Assembly: GCF_000004825.1 (NCBI RefSeq)
Contig: NW_008805070.1
Span: forward strand, 2,206,873-2,270,872
Origin: Heterostelium album PN500
Lineage: Eukaryota; Evosea; Eumycetozoa; Acytosteliales; Acytosteliaceae
DNA length: 64,000 nucleotides
Direction of reading: 5' to 3'
This document shows positions 20,862 to 32,828 of the stretch, in pieces. A model generated the notes under the pieces. It had not been told where the DNA came from, searched no databases, and was given only the letters and a program-made list of their open reading frames with translations. Both the position numbers and the translations under genes were made by a program. Each line of letters begins with the position of its first letter. Within the stretch, counting starts at the first letter, position 1.

Positions 20862-23539
20862 TTATGATCCACAAACAACACAACCTTCTTCACGACGACA
20901 AACCATGTTTTCATAGTTTTCATCTTGTTGTGTTTGTTGTGATAAACTTGTTGGGGTTTGGAAACGAAGTGGACTAACGATATTGTTTGGACTGGTTGGG
21001 GTGATGTTGTTACGTGTTGGTGTTTTGGTTGGTGTACGGATTGGAGTTGATGGTGGTTGAGCGCCATCGGCGGTTGCTGTGGCATTGGCATCTTTTTGTT
21101 CTTTGTTTGCCAACATGGTTTGATCGACAGTGAATTGAATGGCATCTGCAGCGGCTCTGGTACGTAGGTAGTACATTCCAGTCTTTAGACCCTTCTTCCA
21201 TGCGTAGAAATGCATCGATGTGAGCTTCTGGAAGGTTGGCTCTGCAATGAAAACATTGAAACTCTGACTCTGGTCGATAAAGGCACCACGATCGGCAGCC
21301 ATATCAATTAAAGTTCTCTGACGGATCTCCCATACGGTTTTGTAGAGTTCCTTGAGGTCGTCTGGAATGTCTTCGATGTTCTGGATGGAACCACGATGGG
21401 CAATGATTTGATTCTTCATCTCTGGTGTCCAGAGATCGAGATCCATGAGATCTTGGAGCAACTGTTTGTTGACGACGGTGAATTCACCGGCGAGTACACG
21501 ACGACTGTAGATGTTACTGGTGTATGGCTCGAAAGCTTCGTTGTTTCCGAGGATCTGTGAGGTGGAGGCGGTTGGCATTGGCGCGATGAGCAAACTGTTA
21601 CGCAAACCGGTTGAGATGATCTTCTGCTTGAGTGATGTCCAATCCCATCTTGGCGAGGGTGTTACGTTCCAAAAGTCTTGTTGGAGTGTACCTTTGCTGG
21701 CGGGCGAACCCTTGAACGACTCGTATGGACCATCACGCTCGGCCAACTCTGCAGAGGCAGTCAACGCAGCAAAGTAGATAGTCTCGGCGATCTCTTTGTT
21801 CAAGATGGCAGCACCGTTCGATTCGAATGGCAAACGCAAACGAATAAAGACGTCGGCCAAACCTTGGATTCCAATACCGATTGGACGATGTCTAAAGTTA
21901 GAGTTACGTGCTTCCAACACTGGGTAGTAGTTACGATCGATAATCTTGTTGAGATTACGAGTGATCGTTTTGGTCACCTCAAAGAGATACTGGTGGTCAA
22001 ACTCTGGCTTACCGGTTTCCTTATTCTCACGGACATACTTGGGAAGAGCGATCGATGCGAGATTGCAGACCGCTACTTCATCGGCCGATGTATATTGGAT
22101 GATCTCTGTGCAGAGATTACTGCATTGGATGGTACCGAGATTCTGTTGATTCGATTTACTGTTGCAGGCGTCTTTGTAGAGGAAATAGGGTGTACCAGTT
22201 TCAATTTGCGATTCGATGATGGTGAACCAGAGGTCTTGTGCTTTGATGGTACGACGCGAAAGTCCTGGTGTGTTTTCATACTTTTCGTAGAGTGCACGGA
22301 ATTCGTCACCCCAGCAATCGGCCAGACCCGGTGCTTCGTTTGGACAAAAGAGGTTCCAGACGTCGTCGTTCTCGACACGCTCCATGAACAAGTCGGATAC
22401 CCAGAGTGCGTAGAAGAGGTCACGAGCACGCATCTCCTCCTTACCGTGATTCTTTCGGAGGTCGAGGAACTCAACGATGTCGGCGTGCCATGGCTCCAAG
22501 TAGACGGCGAAAGCACCCTTACGCTTTCCGCCACCTTGGTCGACGTATCTGGCAGTATCATTGAAGACACGCAACATTGGAACCAGACCGTTGGAAGTAC
22601 CGTTGGTTCCGCGAATGTAGGAACGAGCGGCACGAATCTTGTGTACGGCAATACCGATACCACCGGCTGACTTGGAGATGAGAGCGCACTGCTTGAGAGT
22701 GTCGTAGATACCGTCGATGGAATCCTCCTTCATTTGGACGAGGAAACACGATGACATCTGTGGCGATGGTGTACCAGAGTTGAAAAGGGTGGGTGTGGCG
22801 TGGGTGAAGAGACGCTGTGAGAGGAGATTGTAGGTTTCAATGGCAGAGTCAATGTCGTCACCGTGAATACCGATAGACACTCTCATCAACATCTGTTGTG
22901 GTCTCTCGATGATGATGTCGTTGATTCTGTGGAGATAGCTACGTTCGAGCGTTTTGAATCCAAAAAAGTCGTATTCGAAATCACGTCTGTAGTCGATGGC
23001 CTCTTCGAGTCGCTTGTGGTGAATCTTGACGAGGTTGTACAACTCGTCCGAGACAAGTGGAGCGGGTTGTCCGGTCTTTGGGTTGGTGAAAGAGTGTTGC
23101 TTCTCAACGGTCTCGAGGAAGCTGCTGCTGGTTTGCTTATGCAGATTGCTCACAGAGATACGTGCAGCCAATACACCGTAGTCTGGATGCTTGGTGGACA
23201 TGTAGGCAGCAGTCTCAGCAGCCAAGTTGTCCAACTCTGTTGTCTTTACTCCAGGGAAAACACCACTGGCTACCTTTTGTGTTACTTCTGATGGATCGAT
23301 AACCTCTCCATTCAACTTTGGTTCTAAATCACAAAGTGATTGTAATCTTTGTGTAATTTTATCATATTGTACCTAAAAAAAAAACAAAAAATGAAAAAAT
23401 TAATATTTGAATGATTTTTTACAGCAAAAAAATGAATACTTACAGAAGCTTTGGTTCCATCTCTTTTGATTACATACATCTTACTGTTTGGAGTGGATTG
23501 CTCCTTTGATGTATTTAAAACTGAATCTTTCATGATCAT
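20862..23539 (-). CDS. rnrA: Ribonucleoside-diphosphate reductase large subunit (class Ia)
   Basis: Two phase-0 exons (23539-23444, 23372-20862) give 868 residues. The N-terminal ATP-cone region begins [12 protein letters not shown]. The core carries [14 protein letters not shown] (thiyl-radical Cys), VAVCNLAS and [19 protein letters not shown], all invariant in the family. The C-terminus ends CVVCGS, the redox-active Cys pair that relays electrons from thioredoxin/glutaredoxin. It reduces NDPs to dNDPs with the small subunit, which is not in this window. Between the core and the Cys tail is a linker of about 70 residues crowded with Ser/Thr-Pro sites ([25 protein letters not shown]). A second in-frame ATG two codons downstream could also serve as start. 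Confidence 0.97.
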
Positions 23540-23815
23540 TATTACAGTATTATACAAAATTGTATTATTTATATAAAAATACTAATTAAATGAGTATTTC
23601 TATTTAAATAATAAATGTAATTCTTATTTGTATCTAAAAAGTAAAAGATATTATTAATTAAATTTGTTCTGATCGTCACTTCAAAACGGCTAAATTTATA
23701 TTTTATTATTTAAATTATTATGAATGAATGAATGAATGATTTTATATTATTAATTCCGATGAAACACGACTTAAATGCATTCGCAACTAAGATAAATAAT
23801 GATTCGTTGTATCTC

Positions 23816-23846
<31 letters not shown>

Positions 23847-24620
23847 ATTTTGAATATTTGTGTTTTCTTGGAATTTAAATTTGTTTTTACAATATCTCTA
23901 TAATAATATAAATATTTTGTATTTTATATGATCTTCATTCATTATATACATTATTATTTCTTAGAAATATCGATTTGATAAGAATCATATCGTTCTTATT
24001 CTTTTTTGAAATTCTAAGAATAGTTGAAACATGTTTGTAATATACTATTATTATTAATTATTGTCAGACACATACCCTTTTTTGTAAAGGTAAAAATAAA
24101 CTAAATATATAAAAAATATATAAATATAATAAATTGTAGTTTTTTAGTTCTAGATTTGAATATTGTTGTTGTTGTTGTCGCAGTTAGTTGATCAATCAGC
24201 ATAAAAAAAATTAAATAATAATTAACCGAATCTATGAAAAATAAAAAATCAAATATTTTCTTGGCGCCACTTTAAAAATTTAAAATTCAAACTTCCCTCC
24301 TTTTTTTCATTATCGATAAACAAACAATGATGGTTGATAATCCAGAATTGTTCTTTGCTGTTCTTTCAAGTAAGTTTGATCTTCTTTTGATCTGATAATC
24401 ACACTCACAGCACAGTGTTTGGGTTGATTGATGGATGATTAATAAATTAAATTAATATAAATTAATATAAAATAAAAAATAAATAATTTAAATAATTTAA
24501 ATAATTTAAATAAAAATTAGATATTATTTATATAAAGTTAACTTTATTTATATTTTGATAAAAAAAAGATATATTATGTACAAACAAATATATTTTATTT
24601 GTATTTTTAATATTAAATAA
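23540..24620. other. 1.1-kb intergenic region with poly(T) tract
   Basis: Divergent or promoter region upstream of the RNR gene and 3' of SF3B2. It has an uninterrupted run of about 24 T near 23816-23839. At 24327-24369 there is an isolated exon-like start on the plus strand (AAACAATG context, 14 codons beginning MMVDNPELFF, ending at GTAAGT). The only follow-on reading stops within a few codons. No gene is established. Confidence 0.4.
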
Positions 24621-26793
24621 TTAAAATTTAAATTTCTTTTGTTTGTCATCTTTTGATGATTGCATCTTCCTCTTTTTATGATCATCAGCGACATTTGATA
24701 AATCTTCTTTTGGTTTTTGTGGTCCTTTTTCGGCAGCGACAGCTTGTTCATACTTTTTCTTGAGTAAATCTTCATCGAGTTCATTCATATCTTCGAGTTC
24801 CGATGGATTGAATGTAATGTCGACTGGTGCTGATCTCTGACTCTTTATAATATCAACCTTATTGCTACCTCTGCCCGGAGTGGTTGTAGTTGTCGACGTT
24901 TTAATTGTAGAGGGTACATTATATTTATAATTTGATTCCATAATACCTGATCCAATTGTTCTCTATAATAATTGTAATAATAAAGATAAAAAAAATGTTT
25001 AATATTAACAACATCAAATTTAATAAATATATATATGTCTCTTCTCCTTTTTCATTATATATATAATCCAATTAAAAATTGAAAGAAAACTTACCGAAGT
25101 TTGATCTAGAACTTGATAGAGTTGACGTGGTTGACCTGCATCTTGTTGTTGTTGTCTTCCTTTCTTGATATCAATTGTATCTGGAGTTTCCAATCCAGAT
25201 GGAACTGATGAGATACCCTCAGAGATATCAGATTCCTCTGGTTCTTCGTCTTCCTGTTGATCGACATCCTCTTCGTCTTCTTGTTGCTCCTCTTCGTATT
25301 CCTCTTCAGCCAACAACTCACCCCAGTGTTCTTTCTCTACGGGTGCAGTGAGCGAGTCGATAATGGCATTGGTATGTGAGTTGGCGTTGGCGTATTGCTG
25401 TTGGAGGTCGGCAGGTGGCTTACCCCAGCCACCGGCGTGGAATCCATATTGTGCGCCTTCGGGGATAGGTGCGTTCACACCCTGAACCTTTAGGTTGGGA
25501 TAGGATGGAGGTGGTCCGTGTGTCTGCATGTGAATCAACCATGGTGGTGGGTAGTTGTCGGCCATTCCGAGTGCACGACGCAGATCTTCAGAGAGCACAC
25601 CGGGTTTCGTCTTTTTGATGGAAACCTCAAACTCTTTGCCCTCGTAGTACAACTCACCCTGGATGCACAGCTTTGGTTTAGTCTGATGTATAAAGAATGC
25701 GTCTCTCAGCACGTGATAATCGATATTCATAGTTCGCATCTTTGGTTGTAGACGTTCACGTTGTTTTGTCTTTGTCTTTTGTTGTGCTGATTTCTCGAGT
25801 AGTGCTTCTCTGATCTTTGTGATACCAGTTGCAGCAATAAACTCTGGCAATTCAAATGGCTGCTTTACATATCCACGCTTGCCCTGTAAATACTTTCTCT
25901 TTTGACACCAATGTGTTGGTACTGACACTGAGTTTCTCGTTGATTTCATCGATATCAAAAATGATGGATTTGGTGAATTAGTATCATGTAACTGTAAATA
26001 TAATTGGAATAAAGTATTGTTGTTGTTGTTGTTGATTAGTAAAAATTGATTATGTTTGTTATGTTTATAGATATTTACCTCTACAATATCTGGTCTATCT
26101 ACCAATTGTTTCAATATTGGTAGATTTAACTTTTGTTGTCTCTTTCTCTCTCTGTTTGACATCTTTGATGGTTTGTCGTTATCATTTTCCTCTTCATCCG
26201 ATTCTCCATTATCATCAATGTCTTTTGGTTCTTCTTTGATTGCTATTTCCTTTTGTTGTTCTTCTTCTTGTTCTGCTTTATCTTGTTCCTTTTGCTGTTC
26301 GTCTTCCTCAGAGTATCCAGTAGGATTATCGAAATGTTTTAGCAATTTATTATACAACTCGAATGTAGGATCACTTTCATCGATTAAAAATTCTTCTTCT
26401 TGTTCTCCCATATCTTCATCTACATGATCATCACCATTTGCATTATTTTCTATATTATCTTTCTATATTAAATTATATAAACCAAAGCAAAACAAAATAT
26501 AGTTAGTTAGTTTAGTTAACTTTTAACATTACTATAGTTTCTAACGAATAAATATTAATATTACTTACATGTATACCATTTCCATTTTCTTGTTTTTTAC
26601 GATTATTGTTATTATTATTATTATTACTACTACTATTGCTGGTATTGTTATTTGATTGATCTTGAAGTTGTGATATTTTCTTTTGTTTCTGTCTCTTTTT
26701 CTGTTCTTTCTTCTTTTGATGTTTTGCTTTCTTTCTTTCGTCAGCTTTGTTGACACCGGTCTCCACTAATGCACCATTGTCATCTTTAGTCAT
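24621..26793 (-). CDS. sf3b2: Splicing factor 3B subunit 2 (SAP145 homologue)
   Basis: Four phase-0 exons (26793-26569, 26462-26079, 25991-25095, 24962-24621) encode about 615 residues. Diagnostic blocks: the basic N-terminus; HWCQKRKYLQGKRGYVKQPF, the SF3B2 core; PPWLIHMQTHGPPPSYPNLK of the PSP (proline-rich) domain; and GWGKPPADLQQQ with HWGELL after it. The C-terminal part is acidic, then basic (KKRKMQSSKDDKQKKFKF). SF3B2 is part of U2 snRNP and contacts pre-mRNA near the branch site, partnered by SF3B4. Two Asn/acidic runs replace less conserved parts of the animal protein, making it shorter than human SAP145. Confidence 0.95.
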
Positions 26794-27143
26794 TTTGTTA
26801 TAATCAATGAATATCAAAATAACAATTAAACAATATAATGAAACTTTAAATGAAAAAGTTTGTCATGTCGTTGCATTTGAATGTTTTTTTTTTTTCAAAC
26901 AAAGAATTCAATTTTTTTTTTGATTGTTCAAATTTCGCTAATCATAGATATAATTCAATTCGGGTGGCTTGAGTTATCTTAAGATAACAATGTTTATGTT
27001 ATTAGTGTTGATATTATTTCTATCTTTATATTAAAAATATAAATTTTTTGTTAATGTATAAAAAATGTGTATACACATTTATTTATTGTTAATGTTTCGA
27101 AAAAAAAAATAATAAAAACAATTATATTAGTAGTCATACAACA
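26794..27143. other. Intergenic spacer
   Basis: AT-rich, holding the SF3B2 promoter and the 3' end of the VPS9 gene. No gene seen. Confidence 0.45.
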
Positions 27144-30100
27144 TTACTGGTCAATAATAACGTTATGATTTAAATCGAGTGGATTATCGATATTGTCTTC
27201 ATCGTTGTTGGTTGTGTTTTTGGTGATTGTAACTGGTTGTTCGATTGGTGGTAACTCTGGAACTTCGTTTGGCTTTGGTTGTGAGTTTTCCATTGGCGAT
27301 GAGCTAAATTGTGATACTTGTTCCACCATCGTTGGAGATGATGATGATGTAGTAGTGGTAGTAGTTGTTGTTACTGGTGATACATCTGTTGTTGCATTTG
27401 TTGCAGTTGATGTTTCAGTTGTAGTTGGCAATGTCAATGGTGGTGTAGATGTTGTTGTTGTTGATGTTGATGTTGATGTTATATTTATATTTGAAATATC
27501 TTCCGATTTTGATTTATGATTGAATGCAAGTGGATGCTCTTCAACTTGAAGTGACTTTGAGTCGGGTGGTGACGGTGTTCTCGACAAGGACATTCCTTTG
27601 ACACTGTTTCGCTTGTTGGTTTCTGTAGGTGCAGAGGTTGCCCATTGAATCGGTAGAAGTGGACCGTCGATCGAGGCAGATGGCGATTCGAATGGATTCT
27701 CCTTCTCGTTGGAGGTGGTCGAGGTGTGTGCGGCGGCATCTTGCTTGCAACTCTTCTCCTCAGAGATTGCCTTCTCAATCGATTCCTCTTCGTAACGTTC
27801 CTCAGAGTCGAGTAGCTGTGGTTTCTTCTTGGTGGGCGAAGTGATTGCAACGGTCGCCGTTGTTTCGTCGATACCCAACTTTTGCATGATCTTTGCTCTC
27901 GATGCTTCGTTCATTTGAGCGATCTCCTCGAGCTCCTTTTGTTTATTCTTTAGTTCCTCTGGAACGTACTTCTTCTTACCAGACATATACGCTTCATATT
28001 CCTCAGCATCGATCTTCAAATGCTTACTATCTATTCCCTCAATAAAAGTAACAGCAATACCAAAAGTCGTAAAATAGTAATATCTTTCCATTTTCAACAG
28101 TTCTGAATTACAAAACTTTGATGTAAATCTTTTGAATAGTAGTGATATTAGTTTATGAATAATATTATATAAAATTAATAATTTTATCTTAAACTTACTC
28201 AAAGTTTGAATATAAATTTGGTACATTTGCATGAATAACTACATAAATAAGATGTGGTAAAAAGTCGTCAGCTCCACCTGGACTATCTGAGTTTGATAAT
28301 AAAACTGAGAAGAAAAAGAACAATTTGTTTAATAAGATCGTTAAGTTATAGAATAGTTTGCTATATTTATAATAAACTTACATAATATAATTTACAACAA
28401 TTTAATATACATTCTAATTTCTGAGATGGAGAGAACAGATCATTGACGGAATGAAGTTCTTTTTCAGCGGCAAGCCAGAGGTCTTTGTTCCAATGAATTT
28501 GATTGATTTCCAAGTGTTGTGGTTCGACAAAGACGAGTTTACTCATGCGATCAGAGAGTAGTACATCTTTCTCGAGTGACTCTTGTGTAGAGAACACCAC
28601 TTTATATATATTTTGGTAGAGGTAGTTTTCGATTTCACCTAGTGGCAGACTGGTGAGATCCTCTTCTTGGTCAGAGTTTTGTACGTTCAACGAACTGAAC
28701 AGCTGACTAGATTGTAGTTGTGTACGCATCTCTCTGAGGAACGATAGGACCATCTCGGCTTGTTGATCTTGTGTTTGATTCTTCTTTCTCAAGAATCCTT
28801 TGATGAAGCTATCGACTGAATTCTTTTTGAGTTTCTCGACTAGAGTATTGATTTGACTCTCTGGTATCTTTACTGATTGACGATGTGGTGGTGGTTGATT
28901 ATTCGATTTACTATTATTATTATTACTATCACCACTTGTTGTATTATTACTATCATTATGTATCCAAGTGTTGAGATTTGAACTACTACTATTAATACTA
29001 CTATTCTTTGATGATGATGATGTATCAACACTTTGACTTCTAAGATGTTGTCTTTTGTGACTGGTCGATTGATGTTCGTTGGATTCAGAGTAGTTGGCAT
29101 AGTCGAGTGCTAGTAGCTCCAATGCTTTCTCTACGTCACCGTCGTAGGAGGTCAATCCCTTGTGGATGATCTCGTCCGGATATCGTGGGAATATCTTTGA
29201 GAGGAAAGATCCTCTGACTGTGTAGTTTGACTTCTTGGTTGTGTGCTGTACGAATACCTCACGGTAGTGGTTGATCAGTTGTGATGCCAACTCGGAGAGA
29301 AGACTACGACGCCATCCACCAACACCGTCTGACGCGCTCGGTGACTCGATATAGGCCAGACAATTCGGTATTTGCTTGCTCTTGTCTAGACCCTGCTGGT
29401 AGGTGATCGATTGGCCGAGTGGATTCGATGCCTCACGTAGATCTCTCTGCAGTCCAACGAGGATGATCGGTGACTCTGGACACATCATCTTGATATCTTC
29501 AACCCAGACACCGATCGATTCAAACGATGCCATGTCGATGAGGGAGAATGCCAACAGTACGAAATGACACAACGATAGATTGAAACGTGATTCCTCCCTC
29601 GAGAGATTGGAAGAGTCCGATGTGCTGACACATAGCATTCTGCCGTTGGAGACGATGTGTGAAACCATTGAGAGTTGTTGGTCGAGTTCAGAGGAGGATG
29701 TCGCCAGTGAGCCAGACGATGCTGACGATGACAGCAGGATTTGTTGTTGCATCGATTCGTTGAGAGGAATGTTTATCGATTCGCGCGACGATTCGAGGTC
29801 GATCGACGATGCCGTACGGTTGAGCGCGACTGGCGAGCGTGTATTTTGAAACTCTGTATTGAACGATTGAAGAAAGCTGCCAGTGATATTGGGAATTCCG
29901 ATGATAGTACCACGGAATTTGGGTGCTAGGCAATCACAGTCTCTATGTGATTTATGTGAATCTGAAGAGGTACGAAGGTGATAGTGAGTGGCCAGTAGTT
30001 GAAGGAATACCTGTCTGGAATACTCCATCGATTCAACCATTGTCAAATGTTGTTGTTGCTGTTGTTGTTGTTGTTGATGAGATGAAGACGATGATGATGA

Positions 30101-31645
30101 TCTTAAATCACGACTACTTCCACCACCACTATTACCATTACCATTGGCATTAACACCAGCAGAGTTGATACCATCGATTAACAAGTTTGGTGTTGGCGAA
30201 CCGTTGTAGCTACTGCTTGTCGTAGAGTCTTGTGAGATTTGTTTAGAGTGTTGTTTCTTACCTCCGGAGATGATGTTGATGAATGGGTTGGACGATGGCG
30301 AACCGTGGTGACCTGTCGATGGACTCGACGAGATCAGTGCGAGATTGGAATGACTGGTGTCTCGCTTCAGACCGTTCGATCGCTCCTGAAGATAGTTGTT
30401 CAGCTCGATCGTACATACACAAAGCTTGGTATATCCAAAGTGTAGCACCGTATGCAAATCCCAATAGTGTTTCCTCCATAGATCACTATAGTAACTGACG
30501 GTGTTCAATAAGTAATTACATGTCTCTGTAAGTGATAGCAATGAACCATAATCAAGTAAATCCGACCAAAATGGTAAAGTTGATATAATATATCTAACAA
30601 CTAAATAAGACGATCGTAATAATAATAATAATAATAATATTTAAATGAATGAATGTTAGAATATATTCTATAAATTAATAATAATAAAAGATTTACCTTG
30701 ATCATTTGCAAGTTTTGATTGTTTTGGTGTGTTGGATCTTGTTGAGATTTCAAGTTGATTTTGATCGATTGAGTTTTGATGAAAGAATGCAACGACGATT
30801 GGATCGCAAGGCAGGTCGGTAAGTGTTGGATGTGTGAAGAGTGCATTAACAAACTGCTGTAGATGGTCTTTTCGCTGCTCGATAAACTCATTGTTCATCT
30901 TACCAAACGTTTTCTTTGGAGGAAACGGTAGTCGACTCAGAGGATAGGCTGCACGCAACTTCAAGTCGATATCAAGAAACTCAGAGTAACGTCTCCAAAT
31001 GATATACATCGACTTGTTCGTCTCCACTTGTACTTTATAGACTGTATATGGTTTTTTGTCTGGTGATACGGTATCTGTTGAGACAATCAAAGCACTTTTA
31101 ATTATCTCTTGACCACCATTACTATTGGTGTTATTAGATGTAGATGTAGAACTATTAGATGTTGATGATGATGATGATGTTGGTGGTGGTGGTGTAATAA
31201 CATCAGCAACCGGTGGATATTGCTCTACTATGTGACGAGTTAAAATGGGTGTGGAGGTGGGTGATGTGCGAGGACTAAATATCGAACCACTGCTAACACC
31301 AGAGCTGCTCAGACTGGAGCCAGACGACTCCAGAGGGTGGTGTTGCACTGCTTCTGATCCAAGTGATGGTAGTGCTGAATGTGAACTGTTTAGCTGCTGT
31401 TGCTGTTGTTGATGTTGTTGTTGCTGGTTCTGCTTCGTTATTTTTGCAGGTGAGAATACATGGTCATCTGCTTCATACTCGATGTTGGAGAGATTCGGTG
31501 GTGTCTGTGAACCTGGTGATGCACTACCGTTTGCTATAGTGGGACTGTTGGCACCAGAGTTTCCTCCGGTCGGTGTGCCACCATTACTATTGGTGCCACT
31601 GGTCGATCTCTTAAAGAAATTATTGATAGAGGATACTTTTTTCAT
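27144..31645 (-). CDS. PX / degenerate Rho-like / UBA-like / VPS9 domain protein (putative Rab5 GEF)
   Basis: Four exons (31645-30697, 30600 to about 28396, 28304-28199, 28128-27144) give about 1,414 residues. Residues 190-300 are a PX domain (WRRYSEFLDIDLKLR, LPFPPKKTFGK) that would bind phosphoinositides. Residues 545-760 or so align in order with a Rho GTPase but have lost the motifs: GIPNITGSF for the P-loop, STSDSSN for DTAGQ, and LVGLQRDLRE for the TKxD loop, while HFVLLAFSLIDMASFE and CPESPIILVG stay Rho-like. A UBA/CUE-like helix set follows (RYPDEIIHKGLTSYDGDVEKALEL). VPS9 is split over exons 2-4 (GGADDFLPHLIYVVIHAN, YYFTTFGIAVTFIE). The tail is Thr/Ser-rich. The exon 2 end is ambiguous: the obvious GTAAGT at 28381 breaks the frame, whereas GTAAAT at 28395 keeps it. 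Confidence 0.85.
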
Positions 31646-32326
31646 TTGATCAAACTATCTTTTCTAATAGCAGTTAATGATCAAATAATAATCGATCATT
31701 CAACCAACCTATCAATCTTTTTTCTAAAAAAAATATAAATAAATATAAACAATGATAATAAAAATAATAATAATAAATATCTATCTAAAAAATAAAAATA
31801 TTGATCAAAAAAAAAAAACAAATCACAAAACACAACACACAAAAAATTATTTATTTCTTTTTTTTAACTATATATATTTTTTTTTTGTAATATCTATCTA
31901 TTGAAATCTAAAATATTTATATATTTGATATATATTATTTACTAATCATAAATATGATGATTATGATTGTTTATTTATTATAATTATAGATATATTGTTA
32001 TTGTAATTTCTTTGTGGTGGTTGCTTATTAGTTTCTGTGTATGGGAATGTTCTGTTTTGTTTAATCAAAAAAAAAAACAAAACTTTTTTGCATGAACCAA
32101 AATTTCTTTTTTTTTTTTTTTTTAAACTATTCAATTTCATTTTTTAATTTTGTTGTGTTTTGTCTTTTTCTGCTAACTCTTTATTATTAGACTATAACTA
32201 ATTTAAACTTTAAATTAAATTAGATTTGAACTGAAGTGCTAAAATAAAGGTGGACATTGTGTCAAATCAATATTAATACATTTTTATTCAATTTTAGAAT
32301 TTCGTTTTCAATAATTTTTTTTTTGT
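31646..32326. other. Intergenic spacer
   Basis: AT-rich with long poly(T)/poly(A) runs (for example 32107-32124), holding the promoter of the VPS9 gene. No coding signal. Confidence 0.5.
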
Positions 32327-32777
32327 TCAGAATTTGAAACCCAAGTTATTATTAAGTTTGTTCATATAGTTGTACTCTGCTTCACTGACATCTTCTTCCT
32401 GAGCATTTCTAGAGGTTTGATTCATATCATCAGAGTAGACCTCTACCAAGTCTTCTTGGTATATTGGCATCTGTGGATAGTTCATATGTTTAAGTGGCTG
32501 CACTTTTTGGATGGCTGGCTCTTGTTGTTGATATTCGTTAAAAATATGTTGTTGTTGTCTTTGTTGGTTTGATCTAGATGTATTATATTGTTGTTGCTGG
32601 TGATGATGATGTTGTTGTTGTTGTTGATGTTGATAATAAGCTTGCTCATAATCTTCATTTTGTTCAAAATCATAGTGTTCATACTGTGATGGTGGTGAAT
32701 ATTGTTGTTGCTGTTGTGGTTGCTGATATTGTTGTTGCTGTTGTTGTTGTTGATATTGCTGTTGTTGTACTGCTGAT

Positions 32778-32828
<51 letters not shown>

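Noticed and set aside
21678-22670. 330-codon ORF opposite the RNR gene
   Set aside because: Lies wholly antisense to conserved RNR catalytic sequence with low stop density, and shows no family motif.
32760-32772. Twelve-base GTAC...CAG intron to explain the TBC1D5 frame change
   Set aside because: Far below any spliceable length, and a 12-base removal would not change frame.
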